DNA of 64,000 nucleotides from a virus, in the IMG/VR virus record IMGVR_UViG_3300042503_000983, positions 1-64,000 of that record; one strand, 5' to 3'. Every line of letters begins with the position of its first letter. Position 1 is the stretch's first letter. Both the position numbers and the translations under genes were made by a program. The notes beneath the pieces are model-generated. The model was not told the origin of the DNA. It did no database searches and worked only from the letters and a program-made list of their open reading frames with translations. Shown here in pieces: positions 52,357 through 59,766 of this stretch.

Positions 52357-53086
52357 TTTAGTAGAAAAAAATACTCAATACGGATACATGTCTTATTTTA
52401 AAAATGATATGGCATTTGCAGATAGCCTAAATGCTGGACAAGTTTATGAACAAGACTTTGTAATGGAATTTTTGCAGGACGTAGTTAAGTCTAGTAAAAC
52501 TATTTTAGATATAGGATCCCACGCTGGATCTCATACAGTATTATATAAGCATATAAATCCAGATTGTAAAATATACTGCTTTGAACCTCAGTCAGAAATG
52601 TTCAAACTACTTGAGCATAATATTTCTAAAAACTCTTTTAAAGATGTTATTGCTCATAACAAAGGGGTAGCCAATGTAGCAATTAAATCAAGCATGAGCA
52701 AGTCCGTTCTTGATGGTGATAATGTTGGAAAAGCTATTGAGTATGGGACTGGTAAAAGATTTAATTTAGGTGGGCTACAGGTAGGAAATGGTGGAGAAGA
52801 AATTGAAACCCTTACTGTTGATAGTTTAAATCTTACTGAGTGTGACTATATTAAAATTGACGTTGAAGGCTTTGAACCACTTGTTTTGATGGGGGCAGAA
52901 CAAACAATAAAAAAGTTTAAGCCAACTATATTGTTTGAGTCTAATCACAAGGTTATTTCAAAAGAAATGGCTGAAAGTTTTGGACTTTCTTATCCAGTAG
53001 CAAGTTCATTTGACATCTTAAAATCGTATGGGTATAAAGACATAGTTTTAATTGACGGTCTTTGGAATTATTTAGCTAGGTATTAG
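52349..53086 (+). CDS. FkbM-family methyltransferase
   Basis: About 245 residues. SAM-binding ILDIGSHAGSHT near 51-62, CFEPQSEMF with acidic residue binding the ribose, KIDVEGFEPLVLMGA near 169-183, the FkbM signature. Expected to O-methylate sugars or glycolipids. GTG 52349 is taken, overlapping the ftsZ stop by 8 bases; TTG 52340 is an alternative. The overlap ties it to ftsZ transcription. Confidence 0.87.
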   Translation: MNNLVEKNTQYGYMSYFKNDMAFADSLNAGQVYEQDFVMEFLQDVVKSSKTILDIGSHAGSHTVLYKHINPDCKIYCFEPQSEMFKLLEHNISKNSFKDVIAHNKGVANVAIKSSMSKSVLDGDNVGKAIEYGTGKRFNLGGLQVGNGGEEIETLTVDSLNLTECDYIKIDVEGFEPLVLMGAEQTIKKFKPTILFESNHKVISKEMAESFGLSYPVASSFDILKSYGYKDIVLIDGLWNYLARY

Positions 53087-53094
53087 GTTAATAT

Positions 53095-53997
53095 ATGCTA
53101 TTTGATAATACAGGAAAAAATGTTGTAAACAATTTAAATGAAAACTATATTAGAAAAACCCTTGTTCCGTTAAAACACCACTTTAATTTTTCTGAAACCA
53201 AACTATTGTACGATGAAAAAGATTTATATTTTAACATGAGCTTAATCTCTTTTGAAAATGAACTTCACTATGCTGTTAGAGGAGGTCACAAACATATTGG
53301 AAAAATGTATTTACATCCAGAGTTTACTAGCACTGTTCATGTTGGAGTAGTTGACGAAGCTATAAAAAATAGAAGGCAGATAAATGTTACATTCCCTAAA
53401 GTAAAAAATGGAACACTTGGAATGGAAGACCCTAGAATATTTGAATGGAAAAACAAACTATTCTTTTCTGGAGACATTCCTTTTAACTTAAGAGGCAGAA
53501 GTCAAAAAAATGCTTTTGTAAATATTGAAACTAATGAGTGTGAAGTTTTTGTAGACCCACTCAATAGAAAGATGAGTAAAAATTGGATGCCATATGTAAA
53601 TGAAGATAATCTTTATTTTGTTATTGATGTTTTACCAACAAGAATTTTAGACACAAAAACAAGGAAGGCTCAGGCTTATAATGATAAGGTTGTTACAAAC
53701 ACACCAGTCTATGGTGGTCCAAGAATTATAAACATAGATGGGATTAAAACTTCAATCGTTCATGGAAGAGCTAACAATGCTTACTGGCACTCTATAGCTC
53801 AGTGGGATGATAATTGGAATTTAAAAATTTCTGATCCTTTTTATTTTACCAAGCCTGGAGTTGAATTTTGCACAGGATACGAAGTTCATAATGGAAAACT
53901 ATATTTTACATATTCAGAGTATGATGATGGAGTTGTGTTGTGCAGCATAGATCTTGATTCATTTTTAAATAGTGCTATTTGGAGCAGAAATGTTTAA
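53095..53997 (+). CDS. GH130-like beta-propeller protein (mannoside phosphorylase family)
   Basis: 300 residues. MEDPRIFEWKNKLFF near 108-122 is the EDPR signature of GH130 five-bladed propeller enzymes, which act on beta-mannosides by phosphorolysis or hydrolysis. Further blade-type repeats occur (LYFVIDVLPTRI, PVYGGPRIINIDGIKTSIVHG, KLYFTYSEYDDG). Its neighbours are methyltransferase and glycosyltransferase genes, so it probably acts on, or is a binding protein for, a surface glycan. Exact substrate is not visible; overlaps the next gene by 8 bases. Confidence 0.72.
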   Translation: MLFDNTGKNVVNNLNENYIRKTLVPLKHHFNFSETKLLYDEKDLYFNMSLISFENELHYAVRGGHKHIGKMYLHPEFTSTVHVGVVDEAIKNRRQINVTFPKVKNGTLGMEDPRIFEWKNKLFFSGDIPFNLRGRSQKNAFVNIETNECEVFVDPLNRKMSKNWMPYVNEDNLYFVIDVLPTRILDTKTRKAQAYNDKVVTNTPVYGGPRIINIDGIKTSIVHGRANNAYWHSIAQWDDNWNLKISDPFYFTKPGVEFCTGYEVHNGKLYFTYSEYDDGVVLCSIDLDSFLNSAIWSRNV

Positions 53998-54754
53998 AGA
54001 AATAGATTATAACAAGCACTTTGTTATTGGTACACCGCTCGTTGGATGGAAAGTTGACAGAAAAGAACACCTTGCCTGGATTCAAGATAGTAAAGAAATA
54101 TTGGAAAGGTTTCCAAATGCAAAATTTTTTGCTGCTCTTGAGTTAGACTCTAGAGGAGAACAAGTTTTTTATGAAATTATAGATAGACTAAAAGATATAG
54201 ATGGAGAGTATTGGACGTACTCAATAAATGATAAGGAAAGTATAGTTACCTCTTATAATAGATGGATAAGAATTGAAACTGGTAGAAATCTTATTAGAGA
54301 GTTTGCACAAAGACATAGAAAAATGTCAGGACATCATTGGGGAGAAAATTCTTCAAAAGAAAATAAGGGTGCAATAAACTATGATGCAATTTTATATGTT
54401 GATTCAGATACAATAGTTAATGTAGAAATTATTGAAAAAATGATGGAAATAGATCATCCAGTTGTAAGCGTAAACGTACCAGCTTATGGTTTAAAAGGTA
54501 AAGTTATAAATGAAAATCCAAGAATAGAAGAGCATTGGAATACTGCTGGAATGTTATTAGTAAATTCTCCAGCTTTTTATGACCTTTCTTGGGGGTATAA
54601 TGCTATAGAAAATTTGAGTGACGATCCAACTTTTCAAAACCATGCAGAAAGACTTGGATATGGGCAAACTTGGGTTAGGAAAGACATCAATGCAAAGCAT
54701 ATTGGAAAATTACTTCCAGTAGAAAATAGAAGAATTCCTCCTAGAGATCTATAG
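53990..54754 (+). CDS. GT-A glycosyltransferase
   Basis: 254 residues. ILYVDSDTIV near 136-145 has the DSD-type DXD metal motif; preceding strand-helix layout (HFVIGTPLVGWKVDRKEHLAWI) and TSYNRWIRIETGRNLIREFA fit a GT-A nucleotide-sugar fold. Predicted to transfer a sugar from a nucleotide donor, perhaps one made by the dehydratase at 43 kb. ATG 53990 follows GGAG and is preferred over TTG 53972. A terminator lies 25 bases after. Confidence 0.78.
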   Translation: MFKEIDYNKHFVIGTPLVGWKVDRKEHLAWIQDSKEILERFPNAKFFAALELDSRGEQVFYEIIDRLKDIDGEYWTYSINDKESIVTSYNRWIRIETGRNLIREFAQRHRKMSGHHWGENSSKENKGAINYDAILYVDSDTIVNVEIIEKMMEIDHPVVSVNVPAYGLKGKVINENPRIEEHWNTAGMLLVNSPAFYDLSWGYNAIENLSDDPTFQNHAERLGYGQTWVRKDINAKHIGKLLPVENRRIPPRDL

Positions 54755-54778
54755 ATTTCCTTAGGATGGGAAACGACC

Positions 54779-54810
54779 TAGACAAGTCGTAAAACTGTCT
54801 AATTTTTATT
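54779..54810 (+). terminator. Intrinsic terminator after glycosyltransferase
   Basis: TAGACA (54779-54784) pairs with TGTCTA (54796-54801), 11-base loop, followed by ATTTTTATTT. Confidence 0.7.
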
Positions 54811-54827
54811 TATGATAAACTAGATAG

Positions 54828-55337
54828 ATGCACAAAAAGTTTTTAGCCTTTATATTTTCAATAGTCTTAGTTTTTTCTTATATTCCACCAGCAAATGCTT
54901 CTTCAGATTCTATAAGATACAAGACGGAAAGTAATCAAACAATTAAAAAGGGTAAGTGGACAACTTTAAGATTTGATGGTGGAAAAACAGCAATTCAGGG
55001 TAATGGAAAAAGATCTTTGTTTTGTTATCAAGCTGGTATTGATACAAAGGGAAAGAAAAAGCCTTCATATATTAAGTTAAGAATAACTAGAATAGTTCCA
55101 GGACCAAATGATCCTAGTGCAACAAATACATACTTCTTTACAGATAAGCCAGGAAGTAAGTTTGTTGCATCTAATTGTTGGAACATTGTAACTAAGCATC
55201 CAGTAGTTGTTCAAATAAGAATTGTTGGCGGAAGTAAAACATATAACTCTGACATAAGACAATTTAAAATGTGGACACCTAATGCAGAATATCCATCAGA
55301 CTTTTCTGACTTTATGCCTGAAACAACCATTAATTAG
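54828..55337 (+). CDS. Secreted protein with Sec signal peptide, unknown
   Basis: 169 residues. Signal peptide at 1-25 (MHKKFLAFIFSIVLVF ... ANASS, likely cut after Ala24). The mature part is beta-rich (TKYNSDIRQF, GGKTAIQGNGKR) with two Cys. TATGAT-like bases lie upstream of the ATG. Presumably exported to the envelope or released; no family recognised. Forms a pair with the next secreted gene. Confidence 0.7.
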   Translation: MHKKFLAFIFSIVLVFSYIPPANASSDSIRYKTESNQTIKKGKWTTLRFDGGKTAIQGNGKRSLFCYQAGIDTKGKKKPSYIKLRITRIVPGPNDPSATNTYFFTDKPGSKFVASNCWNIVTKHPVVVQIRIVGGSKTYNSDIRQFKMWTPNAEYPSDFSDFMPETTIN

Positions 55338-55348
55338 TTTATTAGTAA

Positions 55349-55357
55349 TGATATAAT
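55349..55357 (+). promoter_or_regulatory. Extended -10 promoter TG-A-TATAAT
   Basis: Upstream of the large secreted protein gene. A TTAGA/TCTAA hairpin and an ATG-CAA-TAA minigene lie between it and the start. Confidence 0.55.
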
Positions 55358-55398
55358 AGATTTGTTAGATACGTCTAACGAGGAGTCTATGCAATAAA

Positions 55399-56961
55399 TT
55401 GAAGAAAATCTTTTCCTACCTACTATTAATTCCAATGATTTTAATTGGTACGATGTTTTTAGCATCTCCAATTACACAAGCAAATACTCCTCTTACTTGT
55501 AATATGTCTACTATTACTGGTGATGACGATGGATCATTTGAAATGCTATTGCCTTTTTCTTTAAAGCTTGGACCAACAGAATATAATAGAATTTATTACA
55601 GTACTAATGCAACTGTAACCTTTGGTCAGCCAGATGGAACTTTTCACGACTACCCTCAGACCCCTTCTGTTTCTGTAGCAGGTAGAGACTGGGTATCTTT
55701 TGGAGAAGGTGCATATACTTCATACGGATATAATCAAAACTCTTTTTGTATAGAATGGTCAGTTCGCCCATTTCCACAATCAAGTGGTCCACTAACTCAA
55801 ATTAGATTGGTTGTAAATAAATTTACTAATGGTAACTGGCATGGTGAAATTACTACAATGACAGACCTTCCAGGAGATGCAAGAAGAGGAATTAGGTACG
55901 AGTATGGTCAGCCAGTTGTAACTATGGAAGCAGCCTTTGACGTTGGCAACGGAGGAATTCCAGTTGAAGTTGAACCTGCACCAACCCCATCAAGTTTTAC
56001 AGAACCACCTGCAATTCCAACTCAATGTTGGGATGGTAGTACGGTTTATTCTCCTACCACTTGCCCTACAGAACCAGCCCCTACTGAATGTTGGGACGGG
56101 TCTTCTGTTACTTGGAGAGATACTTGCCCTCCTACACCACCAGATGTAGTTTGCTGGAACGATGAGGTGGTTCCTTGGAATCAATCCTGTCCACAAGTTC
56201 CACCATTAGTTGAGTGTTGGAATGGAACATCTGTAAACTGGAACGAACAATGTCCAGTTCAGCCAACACCTACGCCCAGCCCTGAGCCACAGCAGTCAGA
56301 ATCACCAGAGCCAACAGTAGAACCGTCACCCCAGCCATCAGAGCCAAGCCCAGAGCCGTCAGAACCTGTTGTGCAACCTTCAGAAACTTCTTCACCTACT
56401 CCAACTCCTTCTTTAAGTCCCTCAGAATCTCCGTTGCAGCCTGTAGCACCTGTTGTAACTCCATCCCCAACTCCTGAGCCAGAGACTTCATCTCCAGAAC
56501 CATCAGTTCCAGACTCAGATGAGAGTCCATCTCCTGATCCAAGTCCTTCATCCACTGATCTTCCATCTAATAATAATATCATAGATGGTCTAACAGCAGA
56601 GGAATCAGCTGCTTTAAATGAACTACTTACAGAGTATGGTCCAATGGATGCAATATCTTTTGAAGACTTTGAAGCATCAGGTCTTGACTATGAAGATTTG
56701 CCACCAGATCAGCCAGTTATGTTAGATAACGGAGTTATTCTTACAGCAGAAGTTGCGGATGCAATTGAGATGTTTGAAAATCCCTCTGAATTACTACTAA
56801 CAGTTTTAACTGATCCAGGTAAGGCATTAAAAGCTTTTGCTAATGTTGGTGCAGACATGACACCAGAACAACGCAAAGAATCGCAAGCTGTAGTTGTTGC
56901 TTCTGTAATTGTTGGACAATTAATAGCATCAACTAATTTAATAACAGGGAGGATAAGATAA
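55399..56961 (+). CDS. Large secreted protein with four Cys-Trp repeats and Pro/Ser stalk
   Basis: 520 residues, TTG start. Signal peptide (KKIFSYLLLIPMILIG ... ANTPL). A beta domain (about 35-185) is followed by four CW-x10-C repeats (CWDGSTVYSPTTCP, CWDGSSVTWRDTCP, CWNDEVVPWNQSCP, CWNGTSVNWNEQCP), then ~110 residues of Pro/Ser/Glu-rich stalk and a C-terminal helical region with EDFEASGLDYEDLPPDQPV ending in a hydrophobic helix (AVVVASVIVGQLIAS). Topology suggests an envelope-attached protein reaching through the wall. Possible host adhesion or exclusion role; unknown family. The gene overlaps the holin-like gene by one base. Confidence 0.7.
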   Translation: MKKIFSYLLLIPMILIGTMFLASPITQANTPLTCNMSTITGDDDGSFEMLLPFSLKLGPTEYNRIYYSTNATVTFGQPDGTFHDYPQTPSVSVAGRDWVSFGEGAYTSYGYNQNSFCIEWSVRPFPQSSGPLTQIRLVVNKFTNGNWHGEITTMTDLPGDARRGIRYEYGQPVVTMEAAFDVGNGGIPVEVEPAPTPSSFTEPPAIPTQCWDGSTVYSPTTCPTEPAPTECWDGSSVTWRDTCPPTPPDVVCWNDEVVPWNQSCPQVPPLVECWNGTSVNWNEQCPVQPTPTPSPEPQQSESPEPTVEPSPQPSEPSPEPSEPVVQPSETSSPTPTPSLSPSESPLQPVAPVVTPSPTPEPETSSPEPSVPDSDESPSPDPSPSSTDLPSNNNIIDGLTAEESAALNELLTEYGPMDAISFEDFEASGLDYEDLPPDQPVMLDNGVILTAEVADAIEMFENPSELLLTVLTDPGKALKAFANVGADMTPEQRKESQAVVVASVIVGQLIASTNLITGRIR

Positions 56962-57158
56962 TGAAGAAATGGTTAAAAGATAAGTTTCGTGAAACACTAA
57001 ACCAAACATTTACCCTTCTTGGTATGTTCGTAGCATGGGCAGTCCTTGATGGGTCTGCTAAAACAGTAGTAGGATGGGCAATTGTAGTATGCGTAATCAT
57101 ATGGTTATTTTCAATGAAATTCAGAGAACAAGAGGAGGAAAAAAATGACAAAGAATAA
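56961..57158 (+). CDS. Holin-like membrane protein 1
   Basis: 65 residues; two membrane helices (LLGMFVAWAVLDG, VVGWAIVVCVIIWLFSM) and charged ends. Small size, topology and position before the peptidase genes suggest a holin or antiholin. Confidence 0.6.
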   Translation: MKKWLKDKFRETLNQTFTLLGMFVAWAVLDGSAKTVVGWAIVVCVIIWLFSMKFREQEEEKNDKE

Positions 57159-57423
57159 AGAAGAAGTTATTGGATCAACATCAGTAACAAATGTCTGGAA
57201 CATATTTTTTAGAATAGTTGCAGTATTTGCTGCATCTGGACTTTCAATCATTGGTGCAGGTTCTTTAGTTGGAATTGATACACTAACAGCCGTAATTATG
57301 GCTGGAACTCTTGGAGTTGCAACGGTAGTAGAAAAACTTGCTAGAGCTTTTCTAGATGATGGCAAGTTAAGTGCTAAAGAAATTAATTCAGCATTTAGTT
57401 CAGTAGACAAGAAAGCAGAATAG
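57145..57423 (+). CDS. Holin-like membrane protein 2
   Basis: 92 residues; two membrane helices (VWNIFFRIVAVFAASGLSIIGAGSLVG, LTAVIMAGTLGVATVVEKLARAF). Overlaps the previous gene by 14 bases. Together with the first it may control timing of lysis. Actinophage holins often come in such pairs. Confidence 0.7.
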   Translation: MTKNKEEVIGSTSVTNVWNIFFRIVAVFAASGLSIIGAGSLVGIDTLTAVIMAGTLGVATVVEKLARAFLDDGKLSAKEINSAFSSVDKKAE

Positions 57424-57432
57424 TAAGTAGGC

Positions 57433-57438
57433 TATAAT
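57433..57438 (+). promoter_or_regulatory. TATAAT box followed by hairpin
   Basis: TATAAT lies just after the holin genes, followed within 6 bases by a hairpin and T-run. Transcripts starting here would form a short attenuated RNA or the leader of the endopeptidase mRNA. Confidence 0.4.
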
Positions 57439-57443
57439 AGAGT

Positions 57444-57476
57444 AGGGGAGTCCTCCAAAGGGCTCCCTTATTTTAT
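57444..57476 (+). terminator. Hairpin between holins and endopeptidase
   Basis: AGGGGAG (57444-57450) pairs with CTCCCTT (57463-57469) over 12 bases, then TTATTTTAT. Confidence 0.55.
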
Positions 57477-57486
57477 AAAAAAGGAA

Positions 57487-57885
57487 ATGATTCAAATGGG
57501 TTCACCAATTGTTGGAGGTAAGGTTACAACACCTTACAAGAAGCTTGGAAAAATGTGGAGCAAAGGCTATCACACAGGCGTAGACTATGCTTGCAAAGTT
57601 GGAACAGACATTGTTGCTGTTGCTGATGGCAAGATTGAAAATGCTACCTGGGGAGCCAGCTATGGCACTCAGTTAGTCCAGAAAGTTGAGGGTGGATGGG
57701 TAATCTATGCACACCTTTCAAAGGCTCTAGTTAAGGCTGGAGACACAGTAAAGAAGGGGCAGCATATTGCTGAGTCTGGTAATACAGGCAACTCTTCAGG
57801 TCCTCATCTTCACTTTGAAATGAGAGATAATATTAGATGGAGTGCAGGTAAAGACATTGATCCTGCTAAGATTCTTGCATCTTAA
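57487..57885 (+). CDS. M23 family endopeptidase (lysis)
   Basis: 132 residues. Zinc residues: His in YHTGVDYAC (H-x3-D) and GPHLHFEM (HLH), plus WVIYAHLSK. This is the LytM/peptidase M23 core without signal peptide or binding domain. It cuts peptide crosslinks of peptidoglycan and would need the holins to reach the wall. Some phages carry such an enzyme as tail component, but its location beside holins favours lysis. Confidence 0.9.
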   Translation: MIQMGSPIVGGKVTTPYKKLGKMWSKGYHTGVDYACKVGTDIVAVADGKIENATWGASYGTQLVQKVEGGWVIYAHLSKALVKAGDTVKKGQHIAESGNTGNSSGPHLHFEMRDNIRWSAGKDIDPAKILAS

Positions 57886-57903
57886 TATATCAAATTAACA
57901 ATT

Positions 57904-57931
57904 GCCCCTAGAAATAGGGGCTTTTGTATTT
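57904..57931 (+). terminator. Intrinsic terminator after endopeptidase
   Basis: GCCCCTA (57904-57910) pairs with TAGGGGC (57915-57921), GAAA loop, then TTTTGTATTT. Confidence 0.9.
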
Positions 57932-57951
57932 AATAAAACTATTTATCATTT

Positions 57952-57960
57952 TGTTATAAT
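57952..57960 (+). promoter_or_regulatory. Extended -10 promoter TG-T-TATAAT
   Basis: Perfect extended -10, 41 bases before ATG 58002, after the terminator. Confidence 0.55.
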
Positions 57961-58001
57961 AAAAACTTGATTTTATTAAGTATTAGTGGTATTCTAGAAT
58001 A

Positions 58002-58541
58002 ATGCGTATCAGAACCTTGGTTCCGATTGCCCTTGTTGCGGTTCTTGCAATTGCATCCCTACCAACAAGCCACAGTCAGACCAGTGCTAATGCACCGCAA
58101 AATGTAGCAAGTATAATAAATCAAGATAGAAGTATCAGGATTGCTGAACTTGCAACATATGATAAAGAAAAGAAGAAAGAAAAAACTAGAGGTAATGAAA
58201 AAGCTTCTAGATCCAAGAGAGCTAACTCTCTTGCTGCTAAAGCTAATCAAGCTTTTGCAAAGTCCTATATGGAGTCTAAATACTCTTGGGGCGAAGACCA
58301 GCACTCTTGCCTTGTGAATCTATGGAATCGTGAAAGTGGGTGGAGGCATACTGCTGACAACCCAACTTCAAGTGCCTATGGAATTCCACAAGCCTTGCCT
58401 GGAAAGAAAATGGCAAGTGCAGGGGCAGATTGGAGAACAAATCCAGAAACACAAATCAAATGGGGTCTAAAGTATATTAAGCATAGATACGAGACCCCCT
58501 GTGGAGCATGGGGTGCATTCAAGAAAAAGGGCTGGTATTAA
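58002..58541 (+). CDS. Exported transglycosylase-like (Rpf/lysozyme-fold) protein
   Basis: 179 residues. Signal peptide (RTLVPIALVAVLAIASLPTSHSQ), basic linker, then SLT/Rpf-like domain: CLVNLWNRESGWRHTADN with catalytic Glu (ES), SSAYGIPQALPGKKMASAG, and NPETQIKWGLKYIKHRYETPCGAWG. It cleaves glycan strands and would complement the endopeptidase; export by Sec could make it holin-independent. Resembles actinobacterial secreted wall lysins, suggesting exchange with host genes. Confidence 0.88.
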   Translation: MRIRTLVPIALVAVLAIASLPTSHSQTSANAPQNVASIINQDRSIRIAELATYDKEKKKEKTRGNEKASRSKRANSLAAKANQAFAKSYMESKYSWGEDQHSCLVNLWNRESGWRHTADNPTSSAYGIPQALPGKKMASAGADWRTNPETQIKWGLKYIKHRYETPCGAWGAFKKKGWY

Positions 58542-58563
58542 TTTACTAGTTTAATTAGATGTC

Positions 58564-58591
58564 CTGAGCAAAGACATTAAACTGCTCATTT
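58564..58591 (+). terminator. Weak hairpin after transglycosylase gene
   Basis: TGAGCA and TGCTCA can pair around 12 bases, followed by ATTTAAA. It could also be an operator, being close to the promoter at 58596. Confidence 0.35.
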
Positions 58592-58595
58592 AAAC

Positions 58596-58624
58596 TTGAC
58601 AAAGCAAAGGATATGGTGTAAAAT
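58596..58624 (+). promoter_or_regulatory. Consensus promoter TTGACA-17-TAAAAT, leaderless
   Basis: Exact -35, 17-base spacer and TAAAAT -10; the -10 ends 6 bases before ATG 58631. Confidence 0.85.
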
Positions 58625-58630
58625 CTAGGT

Positions 58631-58804
58631 ATGGATAAATTAAAAATTATTATTGAAGAACCAAGTGGGTCAAGACGATCATTTTTTTATAACGTAAAAG
58701 ATGAGGCAGAAGCAAAAGATATTGTAAAAGGTATTAAAAAAGACCTTAAGCCAAACTTTAGCCTAGCCTCTTGGAGCTATAAAGAAGACAAGGATAAGAA
58801 GTGA
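58631..58804 (+). CDS. Small basic/acidic protein (57 residues)
   Basis: MDKLKIIIEEPSGSRRSFFYNVKDEAEAKDIVKGIKK ... Alpha/beta with a possible ferredoxin-like half. Driven by a strong leaderless promoter and overlapping thioredoxin by 4 bases (GTGA). Unknown. Confidence 0.65.
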   Translation: MDKLKIIIEEPSGSRRSFFYNVKDEAEAKDIVKGIKKDLKPNFSLASWSYKEDKDKK

Positions 58805-59067
58805 AGACGGAAGTAATTGACTTTTGGGCTACATGGTGTGGTCCTTGTAAACTTATGAATCCAATTCTTGACGAGGTAGAAAAAGAATATTCTGATTTAA
58901 CCATTACAAGAGTTGATATTGATTCTGACAAAGATATGGTTGAGCAGTATAAAATTCAGTCAGTTCCTACATATGTTATTCTAAAAGATGGCAAAGAAGT
59001 AGATCGTATTATTGGTGCAAAGCCTAAGTTTGCTTTCTTAAAGAGGGTGTTCCCAGAAAATGGCTGA
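58801..59067 (+). CDS. Thioredoxin-like protein
   Basis: 88 residues, GTG start. Active-site WCGPCK near residues 12-17 after IDFWATWCGP, plus conserved cis-Pro (SVPTYVI) and Gly. Shorter than cellular thioredoxin (~105), lacking N-terminal strand and helix. It would supply disulfide-reducing power, for example for ribonucleotide reduction, in phage or host proteins. Confidence 0.93.
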   Translation: MKTEVIDFWATWCGPCKLMNPILDEVEKEYSDLTITRVDIDSDKDMVEQYKIQSVPTYVILKDGKEVDRIIGAKPKFAFLKRVFPENG

Positions 59068-59191
59068 GATTATTTTATTAGCAATATTGGTAACAAATAT
59101 ATTTATTCTTAATGAGATTAAGGAATATGTATTAGATCAAAAGTCTAAAGAAAAAGAAAAAGATTCTATCCTTAGAAAGGGATTAATGTAA
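59060..59191 (+). CDS. Small single-pass membrane protein
   Basis: 43 residues: an N-terminal membrane helix (AEIILLAILVTNIFIL) then a charged helix. Overlaps neighbours by 1-8 bases. Unknown. Confidence 0.55.
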   Translation: MAEIILLAILVTNIFILNEIKEYVLDQKSKEKEKDSILRKGLM

Positions 59192-59388
59192 TGTCAAATA
59201 CACTAGAGATGTTGGTTCAAGAATTGCAAAATCGTATTGGTCAAATTACAAGCCAGTATGAAACCCAGTTAGCACTGCTAAAGGTACAGGCAAATGAAGC
59301 CCTTCAATCAAAAGATGCTGAAATTACTCAACTAAAGCAGTTAAATGAAAGTAAACTTCACGTTGAATCATCAAAGAAAGAAAAGTAA
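59191..59388 (+). CDS. Small coiled-coil protein
   Basis: 65 residues, nearly one continuous amphipathic helix (LEMLVQELQNRIGQITSQYETQLALLKVQANEAL). Could be an assembly chaperone or scaffold-like peptide; unknown. Confidence 0.6.
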   Translation: MSNTLEMLVQELQNRIGQITSQYETQLALLKVQANEALQSKDAEITQLKQLNESKLHVESSKKEK

Positions 59389-59517
59389 ATGGGAAAACAT
59401 CACGATAAAGTTGCAAAAGCTTTAGAGATTCGTATTAAGAATGTTCCTAATAGAGGTGGGTATAATACTCCTGGATCTATGAACAAGAAAAAAACTGGTT
59501 ACGCCAAGAATCGTTAA
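59389..59517 (+). CDS. Small basic protein (42 residues)
   Basis: MGKHHDKVAKALEIRIKNVPNRGGYNTPGSMNKKKTGYAKNR, very basic, possibly a nucleic-acid- or capsid-binding peptide. Starts directly after the previous stop and ends before the tRNA genes. Confidence 0.55.
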   Translation: MGKHHDKVAKALEIRIKNVPNRGGYNTPGSMNKKKTGYAKNR

Positions 59518-59527
59518 TCCAGTCCAA

Positions 59528-59600
59528 TCCCCAATAGCTCAATCGGCAGAGCGTCAAACTGTTAATTTGAATGTTCCTAGTTCAAGTCTAGGTTGGGGAG
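59528..59600 (+). tRNA. tRNA-Asn (anticodon GTT)
   Basis: 73 bases. Acceptor TCCCCAA/TTGGGGA, D arm AGCTC-GAGC, anticodon loop CTGTTAA with GTT, T arm with GTTCAAG. The 3' CCA is not encoded. Standard cloverleaf. Confidence 0.95.
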
Positions 59601-59604
59601 CAGC

Positions 59605-59634
59605 AGTATATGTTTGTCAGTTGCATATACTCCC
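59605..59634 (+). ncRNA. Hairpin between the two tRNAs
   Basis: AGTATATG (59605-59612) pairs perfectly with CATATACT (59624-59631); the flanking GGGAG/CTCCC can extend the stem. It may mark RNase processing between the tRNAs. No known ncRNA class recognised. Confidence 0.35.
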
Positions 59635-59664
59635 ACATGTTAGATGGCATGGCAAACTGACTTC

Positions 59665-59737
59665 CCCCGATTAGCTCAGTGGATAGAGCGATAGGTTTCT
59701 ACCCTACAGGTCAGGAGTTCGAATCTCTTATCGGGGA
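59665..59737 (+). tRNA. tRNA-Arg (anticodon TCT)
   Basis: 73 bases. Acceptor CCCCGAT/ATCGGGG, D arm AGCTC..GAGC, anticodon loop TTTCTAC with TCT, T loop GTTCGAA. It decodes AGA, the dominant Arg codon in these genes. CCA not encoded. The outermost anticodon-stem pair is mismatched. Confidence 0.93.
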
Positions 59738-59751
59738 CTCAAAAATAGATA

Positions 59752-59757
59752 TATAAT
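59752..59757 (+). promoter_or_regulatory. TATAAT box after tRNAs
   Basis: TATAAT 9 bases before ATG 59767; leaderless arrangement for the nuclease gene. Confidence 0.45.
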
Positions 59758-59766
59758 AGAATTACT

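Noticed and set aside
53095-53997. Tail fibre or sialidase-type propeller
   Set aside because: The EDPRI signature fits GH130 better, and its neighbours are glycan enzymes, not tail genes.
56259-56582. Minus-strand Gly/Ser/Asp-rich frame
   Set aside because: Antisense of the Pro/Ser/Glu-rich stalk of the secreted protein.
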